Positions 50,658-60,799 of a stretch of 64,000 nt of DNA are shown here, piece by piece; within the stretch, counting starts at the first letter, position 1; each line of letters starts with the position of its first letter. The position numbers and the translations under genes are program-made. The notes under the pieces are model-generated. The model saw only the letters and a program-made list of their open reading frames with translations. It was not told the origin of the DNA and made no database searches. The stretch is from Aquisalimonas sp. 2447. GTDB taxonomy: Bacteria; Pseudomonadota; Gammaproteobacteria; Nitrococcales; Aquisalimonadaceae. The stretch spans positions 186,001 to 250,000 of the forward strand of contig NZ_CP050695.1 in NCBI RefSeq assembly GCF_012044895.1, written 5' to 3'.

Positions 50658-52841
50658 TCAGCGCGGCACGCTGTCGCCGCTGAGGCTTTCCTGCAGGATC
50701 CGCGGTGTGACAAAGATCAGCAGTTCGCTGTTCTCGTCCACCGCCGAGCGGTTACGGAACAGCCAGCCCACGGCGGGCAGGGAGCCGAAGAACGGAACCC
50801 TGGACTCCTGTTCGCGCCGCTCCCGCTCGTAGATGCCGCCGAGGACCACCGTCTCGCCGTTGTCCACCAGCACCTGGGTGGTGACGGATTGAGTGTCGAT
50901 GCTCGGTACCCCGGCGAAGACTTCGCCGACAGTGTCCTGGCTCACCTCCAGGTCCATGATGATGCGGTCATCCGGGGTGATCTGCGGGGTCACGTCTAGC
51001 GCTAGCAGGGCTTCCTGGAAGGAGACGTTGGTGGCGCCGCTGGCCGTGGCTTCCTGGTAGGGAATCTCCACGCCCTGGCGGATGCTCGCCGTCTTCTGGT
51101 TCGACGTGATCACCCGCGGGCTGGAGACCACTTCACCGCGGCCTTCCGTCTCCATGGCGGAGAGTTCCAGTTGCAGCAGGCGGTCGCCGATGCGGCCCAC
51201 GGCCAGGCCGACGGAACCTGCCGCGCTGTCCACCGGCAGATCCACAAGCATGCCCTCGGCGGCACCAAGGGTCGAGGCGCCGGCAGCAGGAGAGGTCTCG
51301 AACCCGGTCGTCCCTTCAGCGATACCGCCGGATTGGGTGCCCCCGACCTGGTAGCCGTCGTTACCCGATGTGCCCGCTGCACTTGCTCCGAACCGCACGC
51401 CCAGGTCACGACTGAAGTCATCGTTGGCGATGACAATGCGGGATTCGATGAGCACCTGGCGTACCGGCACATCCAGACGGTTCACCAGCGAGCGGATGCT
51501 GGAGAGGTTCTCGTCGGTGTCCCGGATGATCAGGGTGTTGGTGCGCTCGTCGATGGTCACCTGGCCGCGGCTGGAGAGCAGGGACGTCTCCTCCGAGCGG
51601 ATCAGATTGGCCAGGTCATTGGCGGTGGCATAGTTGATCTCAAAGAACTCCGAACGCAGCGGTGCCATTTCCTCCCGCTCCCGCTCGGCTTCCATCTGCT
51701 GACGCTCCCGGGCCGCGATTTCCTCCGCCGGCCCCACCAGCATGACATTGCCGGAGACGCGCTTGTCCAGGCCCTGGGTCTGCAGGATGATGTCCAGCGC
51801 CTGGTCCCAGGGCACGTTCTGCAGCCGCAGGGTGATGTTGCCGGTCACCGAGTCGCTGACTACGACATTCATACCCGTGAAATCGGCGATAAGCTGCAGC
51901 ACCGACCGGACTTCAATGTCCTGGAAGTTCAGGGACAGCCGATCGCCGGTGTACTCGGGCTCTTCGGCTTCGCGTTCTTCTTCGGTCAGCGGGCGGAACT
52001 CCACGGTGAACTGGTTGCCGGCCTGGTACCCCATGTAGTCATAGTCCTCGCCCTCGATGGGCTGGATGCGCATCACCGTGTCGCCGCCCTCCTGGCGCGT
52101 CTCGATGGTCTCCACTGGTGTCGCGAAGTCCACCACATTGAGCCGCCGCTGCAGCTGTTCCGGGACTTCGGTGTCGCGGAAGCGCGCCTCGATGCGGCCA
52201 CGGCTGCGGCGCAGGTCCACGGGCACGCGGGCGTCGCTCATGTCGATGACGACTCGCCCGGTGCCGTCCGGCCCGCGCTGGAAGTCGATGTCTTCCAGGG
52301 CACTGCCCCTGGGTGCTTCCTGTTCCTCGTCGGCGCCGATCATTTCGGCGTCCCGCGGGGCCGTGTCCCGGCGTTCGGTGCGGGCAACACTGTCGGGGCG
52401 ACCACCAAGGAAAACATGGAACGTGTTGCCGTCGACTTCGTAGTCGTACTCGGTCATCTCGGCGAGATTCAGCACCACCCGGGTGCGCCCGTCGGCCTCG
52501 GCCGTGGACACTCCTTCGACATTACCGACCCCGATACGCATGCTGCGTTCGTCGAGGCGGTTGCGTGTCCCGGGGAAATCGAAGGTGATCCGTGCGGGGT
52601 CGTCGATGGTGAAACTGCTGGTGTCTGCCGGCGCGTTCTCCAGCTCCATGGAGACCTGGATGCGGTTGCCCGGCAGCGTGGAGTAGCTGATATCACGCAG
52701 GGCATTCTCCGCCAGCGCCTCGCCCGCCAGGAGCAGCCCGGCTGCCAGGGCCATGAGGCGGCCGCCGAGGCGCCCGCCCGCACCGCCGCTTCCCCTGGTG
52801 GTGGCATTCGTCCACGCCGTGCCCGTTGCAAACCTCGTCAT
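50658..52841 (-). CDS. pilQ: Type IV pilus secretin
   Basis: The 727-residue outer-membrane secretin forms the pore for the pilus. It has a signal sequence (LMALAAGLLLAGEALA), two AMIN-like peptidoglycan-binding regions (NRIQVSMELENAPADTSSFTIDDPARITFDFPG and GRVVIDMSDARVPVDL), and an STN/N0-like domain (RLSLNFQDIEVRSVLQLIADFTGMNVVVSD). N1 and secretin domains follow, ending with TTQVLVDNGETVVLGGIYE and VPFFGSLPAVGWLFRN. It is last in the pilMNOPQ operon. Confidence 0.96.
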   Translation of the reverse strand: MTRFATGTAWTNATTRGSGGAGGRLGGRLMALAAGLLLAGEALAENALRDISYSTLPGNRIQVSMELENAPADTSSFTIDDPARITFDFPGTRNRLDERSMRIGVGNVEGVSTAEADGRTRVVLNLAEMTEYDYEVDGNTFHVFLGGRPDSVARTERRDTAPRDAEMIGADEEQEAPRGSALEDIDFQRGPDGTGRVVIDMSDARVPVDLRRSRGRIEARFRDTEVPEQLQRRLNVVDFATPVETIETRQEGGDTVMRIQPIEGEDYDYMGYQAGNQFTVEFRPLTEEEREAEEPEYTGDRLSLNFQDIEVRSVLQLIADFTGMNVVVSDSVTGNITLRLQNVPWDQALDIILQTQGLDKRVSGNVMLVGPAEEIAARERQQMEAEREREEMAPLRSEFFEINYATANDLANLIRSEETSLLSSRGQVTIDERTNTLIIRDTDENLSSIRSLVNRLDVPVRQVLIESRIVIANDDFSRDLGVRFGASAAGTSGNDGYQVGGTQSGGIAEGTTGFETSPAAGASTLGAAEGMLVDLPVDSAAGSVGLAVGRIGDRLLQLELSAMETEGRGEVVSSPRVITSNQKTASIRQGVEIPYQEATASGATNVSFQEALLALDVTPQITPDDRIIMDLEVSQDTVGEVFAGVPSIDTQSVTTQVLVDNGETVVLGGIYERERREQESRVPFFGSLPAVGWLFRNRSAVDENSELLIFVTPRILQESLSGDSVPR

Positions 52842-52861
52842 GGTGGTCGACTCCCTCTGCC

Positions 52862-53416
52862 TTATTCTCGTGTCGTCAGCGAGGCTTCGCGCTCGCGCCA
52901 GCCGCCTTCCTGGGCAGGAACCAGCTCCAGGACCTCAACGCGCTGCTCGGAGATCTGCTGAATCTCGCCGTGGTTCTGGCCCAGGTAGTTGCCTTCCTGG
53001 ACTCGATGGATCGTGCCGCCCGGGTCCCGGATCAGCGCCCAGCGCTGACCATCCTGCTCGAGGATCCCTGTCATGCGCATGGAGTCCAGCTCGAACCGCT
53101 CCAGCGGTTCCCGGGCTCGGTCACGATCCGGGCTCGGTCCGTCCGCGACATCCTCGGTTTCGTCCTCCGGCTCGGCGAAGCTGAGCTGCGCGAATGGGTC
53201 GCGGATGTCGAAGTCGGGATATCGGTGACTGCGCGCCGGCTCCGGTTCGGGAACCGGGTCCAGTGGCTGGGCCGGGCGCGCATGGATTCTCTCGATTTCT
53301 TCCTCCAGGTCGTCCGTGTCCCGGGTGCAGCCAGCCAGCAGCATGCTGCCTGCTGCCAGCAGGATCAGGACCAGGCCGGAGGTGTTCACGGGGCGGGAGG
53401 TGCGCTGTTCCATCAT
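52862..53416 (-). CDS. pilP: Type IV pilus assembly lipoprotein PilP
   Basis: The 184-residue protein has a lipobox (LVLILLAAGSMLLAGC). A disordered, Pro/Asp-rich stretch follows, then the small beta-sandwich domain (ELDSMRMTGILEQDGQRWALIRDPGGTIHRVQEGNYLGQNHGEIQQI) that docks on PilQ. The ATG overlaps the pilO stop by four bases. Confidence 0.95.
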   Translation of the reverse strand: MMEQRTSRPVNTSGLVLILLAAGSMLLAGCTRDTDDLEEEIERIHARPAQPLDPVPEPEPARSHRYPDFDIRDPFAQLSFAEPEDETEDVADGPSPDRDRAREPLERFELDSMRMTGILEQDGQRWALIRDPGGTIHRVQEGNYLGQNHGEIQQISEQRVEVLELVPAQEGGWREREASLTTRE

Positions 53417-54006
53417 TCGCCCTCCTCCAGGTACCAGTACGTGCGCGCAGTGGCCTGCATGGTCAGTTCGCCGTCGTCGCCGCCGCCGTCAGTGATGGTG
53501 ACATCGTGCAGTGTGACAATACGCGGAAGGTTGGCCACGCCACTGACGAAGCGCCCGAACTCGTGGTAACGGCCGCGGACCTCGATGTCGATGGGCATTT
53601 CTGCGTAAAACTCCCGCTCCTGGGTGCTCTGCGGCCGAAACAGTTCGAATTCCAGGCCCGAGGCCAGTCCGGTCTGGGAAATGTCCACCAGCAGGCCGGC
53701 AACTTCCACCCGGCTGGGCAGCTGACGAAGCATGGCGCCGAAGGAGTCCTCCATCTCTTCCAGTTGCGCCTTGTAATCGTCCAGGGCCGCGGCGCGGCGC
53801 TGCCGGATCTCGAACTGGGAGCGCAGCTGGTCCTCCTCGCCCTGGACCTGCTCCAGGCGCTGCTGCTGGTCCTGCCAGTCGAAATACCAACCGGCCGCGA
53901 CCACCGCGGCCAGGACGATGACCAGGACGATCGCCTTTGCCGGCCAGGGCCAGATCCCGATTTCGTTGAAGTCGAGTTCGTTCAGGTTGATTTCGGAGAG
54001 CTTCAT
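53413..54006 (-). CDS. pilO: Type IV pilus inner-membrane protein PilO
   Basis: The 197-residue protein has a short cytoplasmic start (NLNELDFNEIGIWPWPAK), one membrane span (AIVLVIVLAAVVAAGWYF), a coiled coil (QQQRLEQVQGEEDQLRSQFEIRQRRAAALDDYKAQLEEME), and the periplasmic ferredoxin-like domain. It pairs with PilN in the alignment subcomplex. ATGA overlaps join it to both neighbours. Confidence 0.95.
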   Translation of the reverse strand: MKLSEINLNELDFNEIGIWPWPAKAIVLVIVLAAVVAAGWYFDWQDQQQRLEQVQGEEDQLRSQFEIRQRRAAALDDYKAQLEEMEDSFGAMLRQLPSRVEVAGLLVDISQTGLASGLEFELFRPQSTQEREFYAEMPIDIEVRGRYHEFGRFVSGVANLPRIVTLHDVTITDGGGDDGELTMQATARTYWYLEEGE

Positions 54007-54578
54007 TGGTCGGCCTCCCCGTTGAGTTCGTCCTCGTCCGGTTCGGATTGCTGGACGCGCAGGGAGAAGTCGCTGACCCGGCTGCCGTCGCGGTCGCGTA
54101 CCTCGATCACCTGCAGGTCGGGATCGGCAAGCCAGGGGGAGCCGTCCAGGCGTTCCATGTAATCCGAAACCCGGGCGTTGGACTCGGCAACTCCCTCGAT
54201 GGTCAGGCTGTCGGAGCTTTGCTCCAGGCGCTCCAGGAAAACGCCCTCCGGCAGTGTCGTGGCAACTTCCTCGAACAAGTGAACGATCTGCGGCCGACCT
54301 GCCTGAAGTTCCTCAATGACATTCATGCGCGCCAGAAGCTGGTCCCGCAGCGTCTCGAGTTCCTCGATCTCTTCGATCTGCCGGTCGAGCTCCGCAATTT
54401 CATCCTCGAGCATCTGGTTGCGGTGCTCGTGATAGTCCACGAGCCCGGACAGGTGCCAGTGCCCGGCGTACCAGATGGCGACGCCAAGCACCGCCGTGAG
54501 ACCGAGGATGACGAAGAATTCCACCTGGCGCTGCTTCTTGAGCTCTTCGCGCCAGGGGAGCAGGTTGATCCGGGTCAT
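54003..54578 (-). CDS. pilN: Type IV pilus assembly protein PilN
   Basis: The 191-residue protein starts with INLLPWREELKKQRQ, the segment that binds PilM in the cytoplasm. A membrane span (FFVILGLTAVLGVAIWYA), a coiled coil and a periplasmic domain follow. It overlaps pilM and pilO by four bases each. Confidence 0.95.
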   Translation of the reverse strand: MTRINLLPWREELKKQRQVEFFVILGLTAVLGVAIWYAGHWHLSGLVDYHEHRNQMLEDEIAELDRQIEEIEELETLRDQLLARMNVIEELQAGRPQIVHLFEEVATTLPEGVFLERLEQSSDSLTIEGVAESNARVSDYMERLDGSPWLADPDLQVIEVRDRDGSRVSDFSLRVQQSEPDEDELNGEADQ

Positions 54579-55636
54579 GCGTCGAAACTCCTCATGGCCA
54601 GGCCGCAGGCGATAATCAGGGCCGGGGCGTCCTCGCTGAGGCGTTCCGGCTTGATGCGGGATGAAACGGCCATGTTGGCGAACGGGTTGGCGACCTGTGT
54701 CGGCACCCCCGTTTCTTCTTCGATCAGTTGAGCCACACCCGGGATAACGGCGCAGCCTCCAGCGAGCAACAGGGCGTCCACGGTATTGTGCTGGCTGGCG
54801 CCGTAGAAGAACTGCAGTGAGCGCACCACCTGCTGCGCCATGGCGTGCTTGAACGGTTCCAGCACTTCTTCCTCGTAGCTGTCCGGCAGCCCGCCCTGAC
54901 GCTTGGCGCGGCCGGCTTCCTCGAAGGAGAGGCCGTAACGCCGCTGAATCTCCTCGGTGAGCTGGCGGCCGCCGAACACCTGCTCGCGGGTGTAAATGAT
55001 CTGCCGGTCTTCCAGAACGGTCAGGGTGGTCATGGTGGCGCCCACGTCCACCACGGCGACGGCCTGGTCCCGGCCCTGTCCGCCCAGGTCCGATGCCAGC
55101 AGCGAGAACGCCGTCTCCGTCGCATAGCTCTCGACGTCCATGACCCGAGGCGTGATGCCGGCCGCTTCGCAGGCGTCCACCCGACTCTCGACATTGTCGG
55201 ACCGGGACGCCACGAGCAGCACGTCGACATTGTTTTCGCCTTCCGACGCCCCCATCACCTGAAAATCGAGGTTAACCTCGTCCAGCGGGTAGGGAACGTA
55301 CTGATCGGCCTGCAGCTCGATCTGAGCCTCCAGCTCCTGTTCGCCCAGGTCCGCCGGCATGGCGATGGTCTTGCTGATGGCGGCGGAGCCCGGCACGGCC
55401 AGAGCGGCAGAGCGGAGCTTGGTGCGAGACCGCTTCACTGCGGCCTTGATGGCCTCGGAAACGGCATCGATATCAGAGATGCTTTTTTCCACCACGGCAT
55501 TGGCGGGGAGCGGCTCCACCGCGTAGCTTTCAACGCGATACTTGCCGTCCTGGCCCTTGAGCTCCAGCAGCTTGATGGCGGTGGAGCTGATGTCGATGCC
55601 CAGCAGTGGTGGGCTTTTCTTGCGAAAGAGTCCCAC
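54575..55636 (-). CDS. pilM: Type IV pilus assembly protein PilM (actin-like ATPase)
   Basis: The 353-residue cytoplasmic protein has the actin-like fold: LLGIDISSTAIKLLEL (phosphate 1), AVAVVDVGATMTTLTVL (phosphate 2), and ALLLAGGCAVIPGVAQLIEEETGV (adenosine site). It binds PilN at the inner membrane. It begins at GTG 55636, with AAGGG seven bases upstream. It is the first gene of the operon and divergent from the PBP1A gene. Confidence 0.95.
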   Translation of the reverse strand: MGLFRKKSPPLLGIDISSTAIKLLELKGQDGKYRVESYAVEPLPANAVVEKSISDIDAVSEAIKAAVKRSRTKLRSAALAVPGSAAISKTIAMPADLGEQELEAQIELQADQYVPYPLDEVNLDFQVMGASEGENNVDVLLVASRSDNVESRVDACEAAGITPRVMDVESYATETAFSLLASDLGGQGRDQAVAVVDVGATMTTLTVLEDRQIIYTREQVFGGRQLTEEIQRRYGLSFEEAGRAKRQGGLPDSYEEEVLEPFKHAMAQQVVRSLQFFYGASQHNTVDALLLAGGCAVIPGVAQLIEEETGVPTQVANPFANMAVSSRIKPERLSEDAPALIIACGLAMRSFDA

Positions 55637-55820
55637 GGAAAATCCCTTGTCGTTATATGGCTTTAGGGTAAGGATGTGCCCTGGAACATTCAGAGTTCAT
55701 CCTAACTATAGATCAAAAGGCGGGAAATGAAAATCGAGGCCTTTGATCCAGTGCTCGTCCCTGCGGTTATAACGCTTTATACTCTGCGAAACCGAGACAA
55801 CGTAGACACTATTGGAACCC

Positions 55821-58259
55821 ATGCGCCGATTCTCCCGCATCCTTGTGTACGGTCTGGCGACCGTGCTTTCCCTCGCTCTCTTGGCAGCCGTCGGGGCCGC
55901 CGGTGTGTACCTTTACCTGGCGCCGCAGCTGCCGGACGTCGAGACGCTCCGGGACGTGCGTTACCAGGAACCGCTCCGCGTTTATGCCAATGACGGCCAG
56001 ATGATCGCCGAGTTCGGTGAGAACCGGCGCGAGCCGATCCGTCATGATGCCATCCCCGAGCGTATGCGTCAGGCCTTCATCGCCGCCGAAGACCAGCGCT
56101 ACTTCGATCACCCCGGAGTCGACTACCAGGGGCTTGCCCGCGCCGTATTGCATCTGGCCCGGCATCGCGAGATTGGTCCCGGTGGCAGCACCATCACCAT
56201 GCAGGTGGCCCGGAACTTCTTTCTCAGTCGCGAGCAGACCTACCTGCGTAAACTGAACGAAATTCTCCTGGCGTTCAAGATCGAGCGTGAACTCGACAAG
56301 GAACAGATCCTCGAACTGTACCTCAACAAGATTTACCTGGGGCAGCGCGCCTACGGCGTCGGGGCGGCATCGCAGATTTACTATGGTGTGGATCCGGAGG
56401 AGCTGACCCTGGCCCAGACAGCGATGATTGCGGGACTGCCCAAGGCGCCGTCGGCGTGGAATCCGGTGGCCAACCCTGAGCGTGCGTTGCAACGCCGTGC
56501 GTACGTTCTACGCCGCATGCACGAGTCGGGGTTCATCTCCGACGAGGAGCTGGCCGAGGCCAGCACCCAGCCGGTGACTGCCCATGTGCGCCGGGCGCGC
56601 CCCACTGTATCGGCTCCGTTCATCGCCGAGATGGCGCGGGACCATATCGTGGACATGGTCGGTGATCGTGCCTACACCGGCGGCTACAGGGTACACACTA
56701 CGCTGGACCCCGCGTTGCAGGAGTACGCCGACCGGGCCCTGCGGGATAACCTCATGGCGTATGATCGGCGCCATGGCTATCGCGGGCCGGAGGGGCGTGT
56801 GGATCTGGATGAGCACGCCGACGCTGACGCCTGGGATCGTGTCCTCGATGGTCTAAGGACCCTGGGTGGTTTGCGCCCTGGTCTGGTGGTGGAGGTTGGC
56901 GACACGGCGACGGTGTATCTGGGCGACGGTGAGCGCGTGGAGTTGGCCTTGGAGGCGATGGAGTGGGCGCGGCCGAGGGTGACCCAGGCCGTGGTCGGCG
57001 ATCCGCCCGAGGCGGTCAGCGACGTGGTGAATCCCGGCGACGTCGTGCGCGTGCAACGCGTTGGCGACGACGTGCGACTGTCCCAGGTCCCGGACGTGGA
57101 GGGCAGTGTCGTCAGCCTGTCGCCACGCAGTGGCGCGGTGCTGGCCCTGAGCGGTGGTTTCGACTTCCGCAAGAGTCAGTTCAATCGTAGCGTGCAGGCT
57201 GTGCGTCAGCCGGGTTCGGCGTTCAAGCCGTTCATCTATTCCGCGGCACTGGAGAACGGCTACACGCCGGCCAGCATCATCAACGATGCCCCGGTGGTCT
57301 TCCGTGACGATGCCCTGGAGAGCACCTGGCGCCCCGAGAACTACACGGGCCGCTTCTACGGACCGACCCGGATGCGCGAGGCGTTGGCGCAATCGAGGAA
57401 TCTCGTTTCCATCCGTGTGCTCCGGGATGTGGGGACGGGGTCGACCATCGATCACTTGAGTCGCTTCGGATTCCCCGCCGAGCGTATGCCGGACAACCTC
57501 TCCCTGGCCCTGGGCAGCGCTGGCGTTACGCCGTTGGAGCTGACTGCAGGCTATGCCGTGTTCGCCAACGGCGGGTATCGGGTGGAACCCTATTTCATCT
57601 CCCGGGTCGAGGATGGCGACGGCAACGTGATCCAGGCCGCCGAGCCGACGCTGGCCTGCGAACGGTGCAGCAATCTCGATATCCACCAGGGGGTGCGTCT
57701 GGGCGTGGGCGAAGACTCTGCCGCCGAGGCGAACGAGGACATCCGCTTGACGCCGACCTATCGACCGGCCGAGCGGGTGATTTCCGAGCAGAACGCGTAC
57801 CTGATGACCAGCATGCTGCAGGATGTGATCAGTCGTGGCACCGGGCGGGCGGCCCGCCGTCTCGGCCGTGACGATCTGGCCGGCAAGACGGGCAGCACCA
57901 ACGATCTCTACGACGCCTGGTTTGCCGGTTACAACCCCCACCTGGTCACAACGGCATGGATCGGGTTCGATCAGGCGCGCACGATGGGGCCCGGCGAGAC
58001 CGGCGCGCGGGCGGCATTGCCGATCTGGACGGATTTCATGGAGCGCGCGCTTGGCGAGGTGCCGGAAGCCCAGCCGCGGCGCCCCGGTGGTCTGGTCACC
58101 GTGCGCATCGATCCCGAATCCGGCCTGGTGACGGATTCCGACAATCCTGACGCGATCTTCGAGACCTTCCGTTCGGATCAGGTGCCGGAGCGTGATCCGG
58201 ATGCGCGGCGTAACGGCGGTGACCGGGAGCGGGATCAGGGTGACGCGCCGTTGTTCTGA
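55821..58259 (+). CDS. mrcA: Class A penicillin-binding protein 1A
   Basis: The 812-residue protein makes and cross-links peptidoglycan. It has a membrane anchor (ILVYGLATVLSLALLAAVGAAGVYLYL). The glycosyltransferase 51 domain has AAEDQRYFDHPGVD and GGSTITMQVARNFFLSR. An OB-like insert lies near 330-440. The transpeptidase domain has the nucleophile Ser466 in GSAFKPF, then SRN, and KTGST. The divergent layout with pilM is conserved in gammaproteobacteria. ATG 55821 is chosen over an in-frame TTG three codons upstream. TATACT at 55778-55783 may be its -10 box. Confidence 0.95.
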   Translation: MRRFSRILVYGLATVLSLALLAAVGAAGVYLYLAPQLPDVETLRDVRYQEPLRVYANDGQMIAEFGENRREPIRHDAIPERMRQAFIAAEDQRYFDHPGVDYQGLARAVLHLARHREIGPGGSTITMQVARNFFLSREQTYLRKLNEILLAFKIERELDKEQILELYLNKIYLGQRAYGVGAASQIYYGVDPEELTLAQTAMIAGLPKAPSAWNPVANPERALQRRAYVLRRMHESGFISDEELAEASTQPVTAHVRRARPTVSAPFIAEMARDHIVDMVGDRAYTGGYRVHTTLDPALQEYADRALRDNLMAYDRRHGYRGPEGRVDLDEHADADAWDRVLDGLRTLGGLRPGLVVEVGDTATVYLGDGERVELALEAMEWARPRVTQAVVGDPPEAVSDVVNPGDVVRVQRVGDDVRLSQVPDVEGSVVSLSPRSGAVLALSGGFDFRKSQFNRSVQAVRQPGSAFKPFIYSAALENGYTPASIINDAPVVFRDDALESTWRPENYTGRFYGPTRMREALAQSRNLVSIRVLRDVGTGSTIDHLSRFGFPAERMPDNLSLALGSAGVTPLELTAGYAVFANGGYRVEPYFISRVEDGDGNVIQAAEPTLACERCSNLDIHQGVRLGVGEDSAAEANEDIRLTPTYRPAERVISEQNAYLMTSMLQDVISRGTGRAARRLGRDDLAGKTGSTNDLYDAWFAGYNPHLVTTAWIGFDQARTMGPGETGARAALPIWTDFMERALGEVPEAQPRRPGGLVTVRIDPESGLVTDSDNPDAIFETFRSDQVPERDPDARRNGGDRERDQGDAPLF

Positions 58260-58304
58260 GTGGGGCTCCGTGCTCGCAGAGCCCGGCGACAATGAGGTGA
58301 TCCG

Positions 58305-58958
58305 ATGGCCAAACAGGCAACCACCCGCGATCAGCGCATGCGTCAACGCCTCACCCAGGAGGCTGCCAGGATCATGGTGGACGAGGGGGTGCGCGACTAC
58401 TACCAGGCGAAGCGCAAGGCCGCGGTCCGGCTCGCGGCTCCGGACACCCAGAACATGCCGCGGAACCGGGAAATCCAGGAGGCCGTGGCCGAGTATCAGC
58501 GGCTGTTCCAGGGCGAGGGGCAGGCCCAGCGCCTGCGGGAGCTGCGTGAGGCGGCCTGCGAGGCCATGCGGTTCTTCGGGCGGTTTCGCCCGCGGCTGGT
58601 CGGAGCGGTCCTGGATGGTACCGCGGGCGACTGGTCCGACGTCAGCCTGCATCTGTTCGCCGATACCCCCGAGGAGCTTGATCTCTTCCTCATGGATAAC
58701 GGTATTCCCTTCGAGTGGGCGGAGCGGCGGCTACGGTTCAAGCGGGATGCCTGGGCAACAATGCCGGTGTACCGCTTTGTGGCGGGCGACGTCATGGTGG
58801 ACATGACTGTTTTCACGTCGGATGGCCTGCGTCAGGCGCCCCTGAGTCCGGTGGATGGCCAGCCCATGTCGCGGGCCAATCTGCAGGCGGTGGAAGCGCT
58901 CCTCGCCGGTAGCGGTGGGCAGGACGATCTCCTGGACATTCCCCTGGCGGGGCGGTAG
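58305..58958 (+). CDS. Conserved hypothetical protein, nucleotidyltransferase-like
   Basis: The 217-residue protein starts with a basic helical part (TTRDQRMRQRLTQEAARIMVDEGVRDYYQAKRKAA). A domain like nucleotidyltransferase-fold proteins follows: FRPRLVGAVLDGTAGDWSDVSLHLFADTPEELDLFLMDNGIPFE and RFVAGDVMVDMTVFTSDGLRQAPLSPVDG. I recognise the type from other gammaproteobacteria but know no function. GAGGTGA lies upstream of the ATG. It follows the PBP1A gene by 45 bases. Confidence 0.65.
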   Translation: MAKQATTRDQRMRQRLTQEAARIMVDEGVRDYYQAKRKAAVRLAAPDTQNMPRNREIQEAVAEYQRLFQGEGQAQRLRELREAACEAMRFFGRFRPRLVGAVLDGTAGDWSDVSLHLFADTPEELDLFLMDNGIPFEWAERRLRFKRDAWATMPVYRFVAGDVMVDMTVFTSDGLRQAPLSPVDGQPMSRANLQAVEALLAGSGGQDDLLDIPLAGR

Positions 58959-59026
58959 CGCCTCAGCTGGTGGTTGCTCTGCCCGGGATTTCCTCTATGA
59001 ACCTTGCTGCGCGCAGGGCTTTGCCG

Positions 59027-59057
59027 GAATTGGCCACGCCCCCGGCGTGGCCAATTC
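59027..59057. terminator. 14-bp-stem hairpin between convergent genes
   Basis: GAATTGGCCACGCC (59027-59040) and GGCGTGGCCAATTC (59044-59057) pair perfectly around CCC. It lies between the converging hypothetical gene and gltA. The hairpin is symmetric enough to act on both strands, but no T-run follows on either side. Confidence 0.45.
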
Positions 59058-59075
59058 ACATGCGGCATGCGTGGG

Positions 59076-60371
59076 TCAGCGCTTGTCCACGGGTACATAG
59101 TCCCGCTTGGCGGCGCCGGTGTAGATCTGCCGTGGCCGGCCGATGCGCTGCTCCGGATCCGACACCATTTCCATCCACTGAGCCACCCAGCCCGGGGTGC
59201 GTCCCAGTGCGAACATCACCGTGAAGAAGGACATGGGGATGCCCAGTGCGCGGTAGATGAGTCCGGAGTAGAAGTCCACGTTGGGGTAGAGTTTGCGCTC
59301 GACAAAGTAGTCGTCGCTGAGGGCGATCTCTTCAAGCCGCACGGCCAGCTCGAGCTGCGGGTCGTTGGCCATGCCCATCTCTTCCAGCACCTCGTGGCAG
59401 GTCTTGCGGATGATGGTCGCCCTGGGGTCGTAGTTCTTGTAAACGCGGTGACCGAAGCCCATGAGGCGGAAGGGGTCGTTCTTGTCCTTCGCCTTGGCGA
59501 TGAATTTCTCTACGTTCCGTGCGTCGCCGATTTCTTCGAGCATGCGCAGCACCGCCTCGTTGGCACCGCCGTGGGCAGGCCCCCAGAGCGCGGCGCAGCC
59601 GGCGGAGATGGCCGCGAACGGGTTAGTGCCCGTGCTGCCCGCCAACCGCACCGTGGAGGTGCTGGCATTCTGTTCGTGATCGGCATGGAGGATGAGTAAC
59701 TGGTCCAGTGCCTTCTCGGCCACCGGGTTGATCTTGTACTCCTCCGACGGGCGGGAGAACAGCATGTTCAGCAGGTTGCCGCTGTAGCTCAGGCGATTCT
59801 TGGGGTAAACAAAGGGCTCGCCGACGAAGTGCTTGAACGCCGCTCCGGCGATGGTGGGCATCTTGGCGATGATCCGGTTCGCGCACAGCTGGCGGCTGGC
59901 CGGATCGTTGATGTCGATGCTGTCGTGGTAGAACGCGGACAGTGAACCCACCACCGCCGTGAGCATGGCCATGGGATGCGCGTTGTAGTGAAAGCCGTTG
60001 AAGAAATTCTTCAGGCTCTCGTTCACCATGGTGTGCCGGGTGATCGAGTCGACGAAATTCTCCAGCTGCGTCTTGTCCGGCAGCTCGCCGTAGAGCAGCA
60101 GATAGGACACTTCCAGGAAGGTGCTGTGCTCGGCGAGTTGTTCGATGGGGTAGCCGCGATAGAGCAGCGTGCCCTCGTCACCGTCGATGAACGTGATGTC
60201 GCTCTGGCAGCTTGCCGTGGAGGTGAAGCCGGCGTCGTAGGTGAACTGGCCGAACTCCCCGTAGAGGGATTTGATGTCGATGGCTTTCGGACCGTGCGTG
60301 CCTTCGCGCACCGGGAGTTCCAGGCTCTTGCCGGAAGCGTTGTCCGTGAGCGTCACAGTGTTCTTGGACAT
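59076..60371 (-). CDS. gltA: Citrate synthase
   Basis: The 431-residue enzyme joins acetyl-CoA and oxaloacetate at the start of the citric acid cycle. Active-site segments are [27 protein letters not shown] and the later Asp in [14 protein letters not shown]. Its length and N-terminal beta domain ([21 protein letters not shown]) match the hexameric, NADH-sensitive type II form. No operon partner is present. Confidence 0.96.
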   Translation of the reverse strand: MSKNTVTLTDNASGKSLELPVREGTHGPKAIDIKSLYGEFGQFTYDAGFTSTASCQSDITFIDGDEGTLLYRGYPIEQLAEHSTFLEVSYLLLYGELPDKTQLENFVDSITRHTMVNESLKNFFNGFHYNAHPMAMLTAVVGSLSAFYHDSIDINDPASRQLCANRIIAKMPTIAGAAFKHFVGEPFVYPKNRLSYSGNLLNMLFSRPSEEYKINPVAEKALDQLLILHADHEQNASTSTVRLAGSTGTNPFAAISAGCAALWGPAHGGANEAVLRMLEEIGDARNVEKFIAKAKDKNDPFRLMGFGHRVYKNYDPRATIIRKTCHEVLEEMGMANDPQLELAVRLEEIALSDDYFVERKLYPNVDFYSGLIYRALGIPMSFFTVMFALGRTPGWVAQWMEMVSDPEQRIGRPRQIYTGAAKRDYVPVDKR

Positions 60372-60799
60372 TCGGTGTACTCCTCGTCTCTACGGGCCAT
60401 TCAAGCCACGCCTGAACCGGCGGTGACGGAGCCGCACTGTGGTGACGGTTGCTGGGGAACGGTCCAGTGCTGCGGCAGCTGCGGTCGTGATGCACTCGCT
60501 TGCCTGCGCCGCAGGTCACGAAACCCCGCGCGTCCAGGTTTCGATAGCGGCACAGTGGTCTGTTCCGTCTACCGAGTCGCAGGGATATTACCAGCAATGG
60601 CCTGACCGGGGAAGAAGGTGAGGAGAAGGCCGAAAATAGGGGGAATATCCTAGAAGTTACGCATCTTTGTTTCGAAAATGCGGCCATCTCCGTTTTGCTA
60701 TCCATGCACCGGAGAAAATCGGTTGCTGCAACGCAAAGACCCACGCCGCGGCGTGGGTCTTTGCGTTGCCGTGCGCCAGTGGAGCGGCGCTGCAGCCAG
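60372..60799. other. Intergenic region between gltA and rpmE
   Basis: This 428-bp gap holds the terminator at 60728-60769 and an A+T-richer stretch at about 60630-60715, probably the gltA promoter region. TTCGAA...TAGGAT on the minus strand is a weak candidate. No coding frame of note was seen. Confidence 0.6.
60728..60769. terminator. Perfect 42-bp palindromic terminator
   Basis: A perfect palindrome of two 21-base halves (GCAACGCAAAGACCCACGCC then GC...) ends in GGGTCTTTGCGTT on both strands. This stem with a T-rich arm is a typical two-way Rho-independent terminator. It lies 31 bases after the rpmE stop on the minus strand. Confidence 0.75.
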
